32,774 bases of DNA from the NCBI GenBank assembly GCA_019038815.1, contig JAHOYS010000382.1, forward strand, positions 1 through 32,774, written 5' to 3'. The DNA comes from Desulfobacterales bacterium. Its GTDB lineage: Bacteria > Desulfobacterota > Desulfobacteria > Desulfobacterales > Desulfobacteraceae. This document shows, piece by piece, positions 1-9,100 of the stretch (the first letter of the stretch is position 1; each line of letters begins with the position of its first letter). A program made the position numbers and the translations under genes. The notes beneath the pieces were generated by a model that worked only from the letters and a program-made list of their open reading frames with translations, was not told where the DNA came from and did no database searches.

Positions 1-103
1 ACTCCCCCGATTTTACCTTGGAGCAGTGTAAAAAAAATTAGGCGGTGGATTTGGGGTCTTTTAACTGATTGCCTAAGCAGGATAATTGTGATAAAAAAAT
101 TTG

Positions 104-880
104 ATGACTCAAATTATCAGTATAGCAAACCAGAAAGGGGGCGTTGGTAAAACAACGACCTCAGTAAATCTTTCAGCCTCTCTTGCCAAAATCGGAAAAA
201 AAGTATTGCTTGTTGATTGTGATTCCCAGGCAAATGCCACAACAGGTATGGGAATTGATAAGCCATCCCTTGAAAATTCTCTTTATCAGGGACTTATTGG
301 CGAGGCCGGGGTTGATGACATTGTTTATCCGACAATGTTACCCAAATTGATGATGATTCCGGCCGATATCGATCTTATTGGATTTGAAATTGAGATGGTG
401 TCGGAAAGGGATAGAGAAAAAAAACTTAAAGATCTTCTGGGGCAGACAAAAGAAAGGTATGATTATATTATCATTGATTGTCCGCCGGCTTTAAGTTTGT
501 TGACATTGAATGCGTTTACAGCTTCAGATGCCGTCTTGATACCCCTGCAAAGTGAATTTTATGCCCTTGAAGGTCTGAGTCAGCTGCTGGATACCATAAA
601 ACGAGTCAAGTCATCTTTTAATCCCGGGTTGAAAATTAATGGAATTCTTTTGACTATGTATGATCAAAGAACAAATCTTGCTAAACATGTTGTTGAAGAT
701 GCGAGAAAATATTTCAAGGATATGGTTTTCAAAACAAAGATACCGCGTAATGTAAAGCTTGGAGAGGCACCGAGCTATGGATTGCCGGCAATATTATATG
801 ATAAACATTCAAAAGGATCAAAAAGTTATATTACTTTTGCAAGGGAATTTTTAACCCGGAGGTCACAAGCAAAAAAATGA
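104..880 (+). CDS. parA: ParA/Soj-type chromosome partitioning ATPase
   Basis: ParA-family Walker ATPase that acts with ParB in chromosome or plasmid segregation. The N-terminus carries the deviant Walker A motif KGGVGKTTT directly after the first beta strand (IISIANQ). A Walker B-like strand (YIIIDCPPALS) follows, and the 258-residue length is normal for chromosomal ParA. The ORF track begins at a TTG at 101, but the ATG at 104 places the Walker motif at the usual distance, so I use 104. No clear Shine-Dalgarno sequence precedes either codon. parB starts inside the parA stop codon, so the two are translationally coupled. I saw no parS-like palindrome (consensus TGTTTCACGTGAAACA) in the window. 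The first 103 bases hold no gene I can recognise. Confidence 0.95.
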   Translation: MTQIISIANQKGGVGKTTTSVNLSASLAKIGKKVLLVDCDSQANATTGMGIDKPSLENSLYQGLIGEAGVDDIVYPTMLPKLMMIPADIDLIGFEIEMVSERDREKKLKDLLGQTKERYDYIIIDCPPALSLLTLNAFTASDAVLIPLQSEFYALEGLSQLLDTIKRVKSSFNPGLKINGILLTMYDQRTNLAKHVVEDARKYFKDMVFKTKIPRNVKLGEAPSYGLPAILYDKHSKGSKSYITFAREFLTRRSQAKK

Positions 881-1746
881 CAAAAAAGAAAAAGAAAAAC
901 ACTGGACTGGGACGGGGAATTTCAGCACTGATTCCTGATGTTGAAACCCTTGAAGGCAACTCTGATTTTCTTATGTGCCCTGTTGGGGATATTGCACCTA
1001 ACAGGTATCAGCCCAGAACTGTATTCAGCCGGGAAGAACTTGACAGATTAAAGGAATCTATTGCACTGCGGGGTGTTTTACAGCCTTTATTAGTAAGGCA
1101 CCTTGATGACTCCTATGAGTTGATAGCAGGAGAGAGAAGACTTCGTGCCGCCAGGGAAGCTAATTTGACCCATGTGCCCGTGTTTGTAAAAAACTTGACC
1201 GATGAACAGGTACTGGAAGTTTCCATTATTGAGAATATCCAAAGAGAGGATTTAAATGTTCTTGAAGAGGCAGAGGCTTATCATCGATTGATTCATGAGT
1301 TTAATTATACCCAGGAAAAAGTTGCCAAAAAAATTGGAAAGAACCGTTCTACCATCGCAAATCTGATTCGCCTTAGAAGCCTTCCCCAGGTGATTAAAGA
1401 CAGTCTGATTGCCGAAAAAATATCTATGGGACATGCAAGAGCCCTGTTAGGGGCAGGTTCCCAGGAAAACCAGATTTATCTTTTTAAAATAGTCCTTGAA
1501 AAAGAGTTGTCTGTAAGGCAGACGGAAAAACTTGTCAACAATGTCAAACAAGAACCCCAAAGATTGCAGAAAAAAATATCTGCTGTAGAAAAGAAACTTC
1601 TTGAAGAGACCTGTTTAATCCTTTCCAATCGAATCAAATCCAACGTCAGGATTAAAAAGAACGGAGATAAAGGTAAAATAGAAATCAATTTTAAATCAAG
1701 AACAGAGTTTCAACGCCTGATCGATCTTTTGACTAATCTTTCATGA
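877..1746 (+). CDS. parB: ParB/Spo0J-type partitioning protein
   Basis: ParB-family DNA-binding CTPase, partner of ParA. The N-terminal box LGRGISALI is the ParA-interacting segment typical of chromosomal ParB. It is followed by the ParB/Srx domain with GERRLRAAR and the IIENIQREDLN segment (about residues 40-130), then a helix-turn-helix around KVAKKIGKNRSTIANLIRL (about 145-175). A basic C-terminal dimerisation domain ends the protein. The 289-residue length is normal. It overlaps parA by 4 nt at the start and overlaps the following ispH fusion gene by 4 nt at the end (ATGA), so the three genes form one translationally coupled operon. Confidence 0.95.
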   Translation: MTKKKKKNTGLGRGISALIPDVETLEGNSDFLMCPVGDIAPNRYQPRTVFSREELDRLKESIALRGVLQPLLVRHLDDSYELIAGERRLRAAREANLTHVPVFVKNLTDEQVLEVSIIENIQREDLNVLEEAEAYHRLIHEFNYTQEKVAKKIGKNRSTIANLIRLRSLPQVIKDSLIAEKISMGHARALLGAGSQENQIYLFKIVLEKELSVRQTEKLVNNVKQEPQRLQKKISAVEKKLLEETCLILSNRIKSNVRIKKNGDKGKIEINFKSRTEFQRLIDLLTNLS

Positions 1747-3458
1747 AAATAGTTGTCGCGAAAACCGCTGGATTTTGTATGGGAGTCCGGCGCGCTGTGG
1801 ATATGGTGTTGGATGCATCCAACTTGTCTTCTGACCCGATTTATACCTATGGTCCTTTGATCCATAATCCCCATGTCCTTGCCATGCTTGAAGAAAAAAA
1901 GATTTTCAGAATTGATAAAATCCCTGAAAAGGGGAGTGGTATTGTTCTTGTCCGGGCACACGGGGTTCCGCCGGACGATAAAAAAGCCTTGGAGGATGCC
2001 GGTTTTACTGTGATAGATGCGACCTGCCCCAGGGTGGTAAGGGTCCAGGTGATTATTAGTAAATATGCCCGGAAAGGCTATTCAACTATTATTATCGGAG
2101 ATGAGAAACACCCGGAAGTGGTGGGTCTTTTAGGCTATGCAAAAGGAAACGGGCATACCATCACATCCATAGATCAGCTTTCCACACTACCCAGGTTTAA
2201 AAATGCCATCGTGGTTGCCCAAACGACTCAGGATACGGGCTTTTATGATGGAATAAAAGCCTGGTGTGAGGCTCATGCACCTCATTATGAGATATTTGAT
2301 ACTATTTGTGGCTCCACTGAAAAAAGGCAGGCTGAAATCCGAACGCTTGGCAAGGAAAATGATGCGGTCGTTGTTGTTGGCGGGAAACAAAGCGGAAACA
2401 CAAAACGGCTGGCCCAGATCGCATCCCAGACAGGGAAACTCACAGCCCATATTGAGGATGTTACCCAAATTGATTATGAGAAATTGTCATCAGTCGGTTC
2501 TGTCGCGATAACAGCCGGGGCTTCTACACCAAACTGGATCATTAATGACGCATACGTTCAGATAGAAAACAACCTTCAACGGCAGCATCCTGCCCGGGTA
2601 CTTTTATTTTTAATCCGCGATTTCTTATTGAAAACCAATATAATGGCCGCAGCAGGCGCAGGTTTTTTGACCTATGCGTGTTCTGTACTTCAAGGGATTG
2701 ATCAAAATCTGCATCATGCTGTGATAGCCATGCTGTATGTGCTTTCAATGCAGATACTGAATAATTTATTCACTGTTAAGCCTGATAAATATAATCATCC
2801 CCAAAGGGCACTTTTTTATAAGAAAAATCGAGTGTGCCTGTGGTTTGTTGCTGTTTTATCAGGTGTGGCAGGTCTTAGCCTTAGCTTTATTACAACCGGG
2901 GCATTGTCTTTTTTTATTCTGTTTGTCATGAGCCTTTTGGGGTTGTCATACAATTTTAAAATCATTCCTTTACCATTAAAAAAAGGACAGATTGGCCGAT
3001 TAAAAGATATTTCCGGCTCAAAAACCATTCTGATTACCATTGCCTGGGGAACAGTCACCTGCCTTTTGCCGGCAGTGGCAAATCAAAGTAATTTGCTGTC
3101 TGTCGCAATGGTGTTCTTATTTGCTGTCGGCCTGGTATTTGCGAGAACAGCCTTTTTTGATATTCTTGCCATTCAGGGTGACAGAATTACCGGAAAAGAA
3201 ACCCTTCCCATCCTTTTAGGAGAAAAGGCAAGTTTTAGAATCATACAATATGTTTTGATAGCGGATATGGGTATTGTTTTTTTGACATTTTTTACCGATC
3301 TATTGGTAAACAAAGCTTTTTTTCTTGCTTCCATTCCCTTTTTTATGTTTTTGTTAATAAAATTTTTTCAAAAAGACAGCCTTATCCCAGGTGTGCATCT
3401 GGAATTTTTTATTGAATTTTTATTTATTGCCGCTGGATTGACAGCCATTTTAATCTAA
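1743..3458 (+). CDS. ispH: IspH (HMBPP reductase) fused to a UbiA-like prenyltransferase domain
   Basis: Residues 1 to about 280 are a complete IspH/LytB, the [4Fe-4S] enzyme that reduces HMBPP to IPP and DMAPP in the MEP pathway. The three cluster cysteines are C12 (GFCMG), C95 (DATCP) and C189 (TICGS). The substrate-pocket histidines are in IHNPH, RAHG and EKHPE. Residues about 285-571 are a multi-helix membrane domain aligning with UbiA prenyltransferases. NNLFTVKPDKYNHPQR matches the NDxxDxxxD...NxPxR motif and FDILAIQGDR matches the DxxxDxxGDR motif. Several metal-binding Asp are replaced: N341 and T344 in motif 1 and A476 in motif 2, while D348, D473 and D480 remain. The prenyltransferase activity is therefore uncertain. 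The gene overlaps parB at its start and converges with the acyltransferase gene, sharing 4 nt at the stop codons. Confidence 0.9.
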   Translation: MKIVVAKTAGFCMGVRRAVDMVLDASNLSSDPIYTYGPLIHNPHVLAMLEEKKIFRIDKIPEKGSGIVLVRAHGVPPDDKKALEDAGFTVIDATCPRVVRVQVIISKYARKGYSTIIIGDEKHPEVVGLLGYAKGNGHTITSIDQLSTLPRFKNAIVVAQTTQDTGFYDGIKAWCEAHAPHYEIFDTICGSTEKRQAEIRTLGKENDAVVVVGGKQSGNTKRLAQIASQTGKLTAHIEDVTQIDYEKLSSVGSVAITAGASTPNWIINDAYVQIENNLQRQHPARVLLFLIRDFLLKTNIMAAAGAGFLTYACSVLQGIDQNLHHAVIAMLYVLSMQILNNLFTVKPDKYNHPQRALFYKKNRVCLWFVAVLSGVAGLSLSFITTGALSFFILFVMSLLGLSYNFKIIPLPLKKGQIGRLKDISGSKTILITIAWGTVTCLLPAVANQSNLLSVAMVFLFAVGLVFARTAFFDILAIQGDRITGKETLPILLGEKASFRIIQYVLIADMGIVFLTFFTDLLVNKAFFLASIPFFMFLLIKFFQKDSLIPGVHLEFFIEFLFIAAGLTAILI

Positions 3459-4348
3459 ATTTTTGCTTTCAAAACTTTAATTTTTTCGTCTTTTTTTTGC
3501 CATAAATCGTTCAGCCAGATAAAAAAACGGTTTTTATACTCGGGATCATTAAAATAATCTCCGGTCAGAGAATCAGTCAAGGAGATGACGTCAAAGTCAA
3601 TAATAATTTTATCGACCCTGCCTGAAATATATTGCCAGAATGTGGGGATTTTATCCGGGTACACAATAGTGACATCAATGATTTTATGAAGGTAATCACC
3701 CATGGAGCCCAGGACAAAAGCAACCCCACCGGCTTTCGGGATCAAAAGGTGATTGAAATGATTGTTTTGGGAATTATTTTTACGCTGTGTGAATCTTGTT
3801 CCTTCGACAAAATTCATGATAGAGACCGGCGTATGTTTAAATTTTTCACATGCTTTTTTTGTGCTGGCAAGATCTTTATTTTTTAGATGGGGTTTTTCCT
3901 CCAATTGTTTTTTTGAATATCGTTTCATAAAAGGAAAATCCAATGCCCACCAGGCAAGCCCCAGGAACGGAACCCAGATCAATTCTTTTTTTAAGAAAAA
4001 TTTCAGCATGGGGATCTTTTGATTTAATGTTGTCTGCAATGCTAAAATGTCCACCCAGGACTGGTGATTGGAAATCACCAGGTACCATTCTTTTTTTTCT
4101 AATTTTTCAAGCCCCCGGATATCCCATTCTATTTTACAGAACAGTTTTGAGTTGAATGAATTAACTCCTATCCAGAGAGTGGCAATGGATATCAGGATGT
4201 TGTCAAGAATCACAACAACTGAGTTGATCGGGGTAAGAAATTTGAAAAAAGAAACTATAATCAATGGGATGGTTAAAGAGATGGTATTCACAGTGTATAA
4301 TAATATTGACAAAACGCCTTTGATTGAGTGCGGTAGAAAATATAACAT
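3455..4348 (-). CDS. PlsC/YihG-like lysophospholipid acyltransferase
   Basis: Membrane-bound glycerolipid acyltransferase of the PlsC (LPLAT) superfamily. It has a hydrophobic N-terminal segment (about residues 10-60). The catalytic HX4D block is NHQSWVDI, and the substrate-binding motif is FVEGTRFT about 95 residues later. The overall length (297 aa) and the NHQSW block are closest in my memory to E. coli YihG rather than housekeeping PlsC. The start codon lies 8 nt beyond the stop of the upstream sigma54 activator gene on the same strand and has no obvious Shine-Dalgarno, which suggests translational coupling. Its position beside a PUFA-synthase-like gene suggests, by inference only, that it places that enzyme's acyl product into a phospholipid or related lipid. 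Confidence 0.88.
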   Translation of the reverse strand: MLYFLPHSIKGVLSILLYTVNTISLTIPLIIVSFFKFLTPINSVVVILDNILISIATLWIGVNSFNSKLFCKIEWDIRGLEKLEKKEWYLVISNHQSWVDILALQTTLNQKIPMLKFFLKKELIWVPFLGLAWWALDFPFMKRYSKKQLEEKPHLKNKDLASTKKACEKFKHTPVSIMNFVEGTRFTQRKNNSQNNHFNHLLIPKAGGVAFVLGSMGDYLHKIIDVTIVYPDKIPTFWQYISGRVDKIIIDFDVISLTDSLTGDYFNDPEYKNRFFIWLNDLWQKKDEKIKVLKAKI

Positions 4349-4356
4349 AAAAAGAG

Positions 4357-5841
4357 TCAGGCTTTTTTAAAATTCATGATATGTTTTTTTATAGTTCTTC
4401 TATCCAGCCCTGTCAGTTTTGCGACCTTTTCGTATGTGCCGGCATCATCGTACAAAAGCTTGCAATATCCTGATACCAGGGATGACACTAAAATATCCCG
4501 GTCTGAAATCCCTTGTAAAAGTTTCTGTTTCAAGGAGGCGGTTTTTTCTTCGTCTTTTTGTTTGCCTTTATAGTCCCGTCTTAACAGAACACTTCTGACA
4601 CACTGTTCAAGCTCCCGAACATTTCCTGGCCATTGATAATCCTTTCCAAGCCGGCGGTCAATAATTCTTTTAACTTTCAGGATTAATTTTTCAGAATGGG
4701 TACCGGCCATTTTTTTTATGGTGAAATCAAGAAGGTCATCGATTTCAGATGGGTTTTCCCTGATTCTGGTTCTAAGGGGCGGTACTTCAATGATATCGGA
4801 ACACAGCCTGTAATAAAAATCGTCCCTGAATACCTTGCCGCTGAGAATATCTTTTTTAGGCCGGTTGGTGGCAGCAATGACCCTTCCGTTAAATCTTGAT
4901 TTTTCATGGGTACCGACAGGGGAAAAGCTTCTCTCCTGGAGAACTCTTAACAGTTTGATCTGTACATGGCTGGGGATTTCACCGATTTCATCTAAGAGGA
5001 TGGAGCCATGAGGACTGCACCGGTCAAACACACCCTGGTAATTATCGACAGCCCCGGTAAATGCACCTTTTGTATGCCCGAACAGTTCTGATTCGAGCAG
5101 GGTCTCAGGATACTGGGAAAGGTTCAGGGAAGAAAAGGCCCGGGTGAAGCTCTGGGTAAAACATTGCTTTTTTGTATCAAAGGGAATGTATCCGCTTCTG
5201 CCGATAGCTTTGGCAGCCGTACCCTTTCCCGTGCCGGTTTCACCCAGAAGCAGAGTAGAAAAATCCTCCATCTTGTCCCATAGAAATTTGTTGTATAGAT
5301 CAAAATTATAAGTGAAAACATTGTACCATAAATGTTTTTTCAGCTTTTGCATACATGGGCTGTTTCCCACAAGGGAGTTGGAAATAAAGTAAAAGGCCCG
5401 TCTGAGTTGATAGGAAAGGGCAAAATAATGGGGGATGCTCTTAGCGTCAAATCCATTTGTATGGAGCATGTGCATGGCTTTTTCAGCAAAGGGAACCTTG
5501 ATTGGTGTGTCTTCGGCCTTGATTTGATCCTTTATCAGCTGGTCAAAATCATCCTTGAATTTGTAAAAGAGATCAAACAGGAATACAATCGTGATGATTT
5601 CCTTATCCTGGTCGTGAAATGCGTTGATATTGGCACGACCCTGGCTTTCAAGTTTTTTTATCCTGTGGTCCACTTCTTTAATACATTGATCAATACTCTC
5701 CCGCCTGGAAGCTGAAGGGAAAAGGCCTGCTATTTTAAGATCAAGTTTTTCTCTTAAATCGCTGAACGGGTTTGCAAAAGCGGCATTATAGACTGTCTTG
5801 AAAAAGTGGCGTTCTTCTGAATTAAGTGTTGCTTTTTTCAA
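4357..5841 (-). CDS. Sigma54-dependent transcriptional activator (bEBP) without a receiver domain
   Basis: Bacterial enhancer-binding protein of 494 residues. The AAA+ domain (about residues 165-405) has Walker A GETGTGKG, the sigma54-contacting loop GAFTGA, Walker B ILLDEIGEIP and the arginine-rich segment near RVIAATNRP. The C-terminus carries a Fis-type helix-turn-helix (YEKVAKLTGLDRRTIKKHI). The N-terminal 165 residues are probably helical and match no receiver, PAS, GAF or V4R domain that I recognise, so the signal is unknown. The start is a TTG at 5841 with a GGAG Shine-Dalgarno 7 nt upstream. It is transcribed divergently from the megasynthase, whose upstream region has a -24/-12 promoter, so it is the obvious candidate activator. 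The acyltransferase gene follows it directly. Confidence 0.93.
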   Translation of the reverse strand: MKKATLNSEERHFFKTVYNAAFANPFSDLREKLDLKIAGLFPSASRRESIDQCIKEVDHRIKKLESQGRANINAFHDQDKEIITIVFLFDLFYKFKDDFDQLIKDQIKAEDTPIKVPFAEKAMHMLHTNGFDAKSIPHYFALSYQLRRAFYFISNSLVGNSPCMQKLKKHLWYNVFTYNFDLYNKFLWDKMEDFSTLLLGETGTGKGTAAKAIGRSGYIPFDTKKQCFTQSFTRAFSSLNLSQYPETLLESELFGHTKGAFTGAVDNYQGVFDRCSPHGSILLDEIGEIPSHVQIKLLRVLQERSFSPVGTHEKSRFNGRVIAATNRPKKDILSGKVFRDDFYYRLCSDIIEVPPLRTRIRENPSEIDDLLDFTIKKMAGTHSEKLILKVKRIIDRRLGKDYQWPGNVRELEQCVRSVLLRRDYKGKQKDEEKTASLKQKLLQGISDRDILVSSLVSGYCKLLYDDAGTYEKVAKLTGLDRRTIKKHIMNFKKA

Positions 5842-5881
5842 TTCGATTCTCCATCAGCTATCATTGCCGTTAATGTGCAAT

Positions 5882-5910
5882 TTTGTACACCTCATATGCA
5901 TAAAATGCAA
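5882..5910 (-). promoter_or_regulatory. Possible sigma70-type promoter of the bEBP gene
   Basis: Read on the minus strand, TTGCAT and TACAAA are separated by exactly 17 nt, about 40 nt before the bEBP start codon. The match to consensus is moderate (3/6 and 4/6). The -35 box overlaps the TGCAT-AAA-ATGCA palindrome, so a protein bound there could repress this gene. Confidence 0.3.
5897..5909. promoter_or_regulatory. Palindrome TGCAT-AAA-ATGCA, candidate activator site
   Basis: A perfect 5-bp inverted repeat with a 3-bp spacer, about 90 bp upstream of the -24 element of the sigma54 promoter. This is a normal distance for a bEBP upstream activating sequence. The assignment rests on position and symmetry only. 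Confidence 0.35.
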
Positions 5911-5921
5911 GAAAAAATTTG

Positions 5922-5932
5922 CTGCCTGGCAG
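5922..5932. promoter_or_regulatory. Palindrome CTGCC-T-GGCAG, second candidate activator site
   Basis: A perfect 5-bp inverted repeat around a single base, 25 bp downstream of the first palindrome and about 64 bp upstream of the -24 element. The same sequence core (CTGCCTG/CAGGCAG) recurs in the hairpin after the megasynthase. That may be coincidence, but it is worth noting for a binding-site search. Confidence 0.3.
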
Positions 5933-5995
5933 TTCAAAAAGAAAAATAAAGTAAAAAACACTATTATTTATGTTGGTTATGTCTTTCAAGGGGTT

Positions 5996-6011
5996 TGGCA
6001 CAATACTTGAA
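5996..6011 (+). promoter_or_regulatory. Sigma54 (-24/-12) promoter of the megasynthase
   Basis: TGGCAC-AATAC-TTGAA matches the TGGCAC-N5-TTGCW consensus with correct spacing. The only core deviation is A for C in the -12 GC doublet. The expected transcription start is near 6021, giving a leader of about 80 nt. The divergent bEBP gene supports the assignment. Confidence 0.75.
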
Positions 6012-6049
6012 GTATATGATTAGGATTTAAGTAATTAAGTTAACGTGAA

Positions 6050-6072
6050 TTTTCATGGCTGTACCATGGAAA
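6050..6072 (+). promoter_or_regulatory. Leader hairpin upstream of the megasynthase ribosome binding site
   Basis: TTTTCATGG-CTGTA-CCATGGAAA can form a 9-bp stem with one G-U pair and a 5-nt loop, ending about 20 nt before the GGAG Shine-Dalgarno at 6093-6096. It lies in the leader predicted from the sigma54 promoter. A regulatory role is possible but not shown. Confidence 0.35.
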
Positions 6073-6103
6073 TGAAACCAAAAATAAATTATGGAGAACA
6101 CTT

Positions 6104-9100
6104 ATGATTAGAAGAATACTGAATTCAAGACTTCCTTTAATGGTTTATAACCCTGTAAAGGTGTTTGATGTAAAGTATTTTAAAAAGATTTTCAACGCTG
6201 GCGCTCTTCCGGTATTTGATACAGAATTTTTAACCCATGACGATATACTTCAAAACGCCTTGTTGCTTTCCAAAGAAAAATTTAGTTTTGGTATCAGGCT
6301 TTCAACCCATGATAATGAGCTGATCGAAAAAATCAAACAGCAGCAGATGATGAATCTTGATCTTTTAATTTCCCCTCTTACAAAAGATGATACGCCTGCA
6401 GAATTCAGTAATTTCAGCGACACTAAAATCGTTCTTGAAATCAAGGACATTAATATCAATGACAGGATAAAAGCGGTATCTCCCCATGCCTTGATTTTAA
6501 AAGGAAATGAAGCCGGCGGAAAGGTTTCAAAATATTCTTCTTTTGTTTTGATGCAATGGTATTTGAAAAATAGTGAATTACCGATATTTATCCATGGCGG
6601 TGTCGGAAGATATACGGCTGCCGGTATGTTTGCAGCAGGTGTTTCAGGTCTTGTCATGGACAGCCAGTTTCTTATGACGGATGAAGCCCCGGTATCGGAT
6701 AATTTTAAAAAGCTTTTGGCCATGGTGGATGAAAGTGATTCCACTGAAATTAACTATAAAGGCAGCGACATTTACCGGGTGTTTGCAAAACTGGGTACTA
6801 AAATTGTTAAAGACCTGAAACTTGCCGCAGTTGAATTTGGTGATGATCCAAATGGCAGACAAAAGATTTATGAAGCCATCGCGGATAATATGGCAGCCTT
6901 TGACAACGAGGACACCCCGTTTATCCAGTCCCTTTTTTACCTGGGCCAGGATGGCGTATTTGCCAAGGATTTTGTAAAAGAGTCAACAAGTCTCAAAGAA
7001 ATTATTTCAAGTTTTTTCAAATCCATTGGTGAGAACTTAAATTTTATTGATAATAACGATCCCATAAAACCGGGTTCACCATTTGCCAAGGATCAGGGAA
7101 CCAAATTCCCGTTAATCCAGGGACCCATGGCAAATATTTCAGATAACTCTGATTTTGCAAATAAGGTTCTAAAAGAGGGAGCATTGCCGTTTTTTGCAGT
7201 GGGAAGTCTTCCTGAACAGCTGGCGGACGATATGCTCAAAGACGGTGCCAAAAAAGTAGATAATTTTGGTGCCGGACTTGTGGGGATTGAAGCGTTTAAT
7301 CCCGCGGTAAAACAACATCTGGACATGGTTAAAAAATATAAGGTTCCCTATGCTCTTTTTGCAGGAGGGATTCCTTCCCAGGCGGTAGAACTTGAAGAAG
7401 CAGGAACCAAAACTTATTTGCATACCCCATCAGTATCCATGATGGAAAATGCCCTGAAAAGCGGATGCAGACGGTTTATTTTTGAAGGCGGGGAAGCAGG
7501 CGGTCATGTGGGCACTCTTTCTTCCATGGTTCTGTGGGAAGATGCCATTGCTACATTGATCAATAAAAATTATGATCTTACTGGTTTATACCTGGTATTT
7601 GCCGGCGGTATCTCCACCTGTTTTGCATCATTTTTTATTTCAGGGCTCACATCCTTTCTTGCGGCTAAAGGGGCAAAAATCGGTATCCAGGTGGGAACTG
7701 CCTACCTTTTTGCCGATGAAATCGTGGCAACCAAAAGTATTAAACCTCAGTACCAGGAAATTATTATCAGGGAAAATGAGACCATGGTCATCGGCAAAAG
7801 CTTAGGGCTGGCATCCAGGACCGCGCCCACCGAGTTTGCCCGAAGGATGGTTGAAAATGAAACCCGGATGATGAAAAACAAGGAAAGCCTGAAAACAAGA
7901 AAGCGTGTCTTTGAAAAGAAAAATATAGGTTCGCTGCTGATAGGTGCAAAAGGGTTCCTGCCGGATTTTAAAAACCCCGGACCTGAGAATTACACCTGGT
8001 TTGAAGATGAAGAACACAAAGAAAAGGGCAATTTTCTTGTGGGGGACAGCCTGGCCTTTTTTGATCGGTCAGTCACTATAAAACAGATCCACGATAAATA
8101 CTTTGAAGCCAAATCAGCACTTTATACAAATATTAATTTTCTTGAAATATTTTCAAGTTCAAAAAATAAAATTAATGATGAAATTGCCGTGGTGGGTATC
8201 GGTTGTACCCTGCCGGATGCCGATGATCCGGACAGTTTGTGGGAAAATATTTTAAACAAAAAATATTCCATCAGCCAGATACCGGATTCAAGACTTGACC
8301 ACGATCTTTATTATGACCCTGACAAAAGTGCGGAAGATAAAACCTACACCACCCTTGCAGGACATGTAGACCATTTTGAGTTTGAGTGGGAACGGTTCGG
8401 GTATGCTGAAGGCAAAGAAAAAAGACTTTCCCGCAGTCAGAAAATGGTGTTGCAGACTGCATATAAGGCAGTTGAGAATGCAGGATTTCTGGGAGATGAT
8501 AATCGCCTGGCCTGTGATGATCCTGCAAGAACTGCCGTTATTATTGCCACCTGCCTTTCCAATGAGCTGGGAAATGACCTTCAGCTTAAATACTGGTATC
8601 CACAACTTGTTTCCATGATGGAGAAAACAGATGAATATCAGATCTTAAGTGATGAAGAAAAAGAGGGAGTCAAACAAGCTTTAATGGAAGGCCTGGAAGG
8701 GGAGAACAAAGGATATGATCCTGTCCATGGCATGCTTTTGAACATTGAAGCCTCAAGGATTGCCCGGCACTTAGGTATCCGGGGCGCAAATTATGTCGTG
8801 GATGCTGCCTGCGCATCCTCTGTCACTGCACTTGACGCTGCAACAGATGAACTTTTGTCCGGTGAACACGACCAGGTCATTGTGGGTGGGGTAAATACCA
8901 ATCTGACACCTGAAGCCTTTGTTGGATTTGCAAAAATGGGAACCTTGTCAAAGGTTGGGTCATTCCCTTTTGACGAGCGGGCTGACGGGTTCATCCTGGG
9001 AGAGGGTTCGGTTGTTTTTGTATTAAAAAGAATGAAAGATGCGATCAGGGACAAGAACCGTATTCTGGGTATTATCAATTCCATTGGTTCAAGTTCTGAC

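Noticed and set aside
1-103. End of an upstream gene
   Set aside because: Short open stretches exist in frames 1 and 3, but none has a recognisable C-terminus, so no partial gene is reported.
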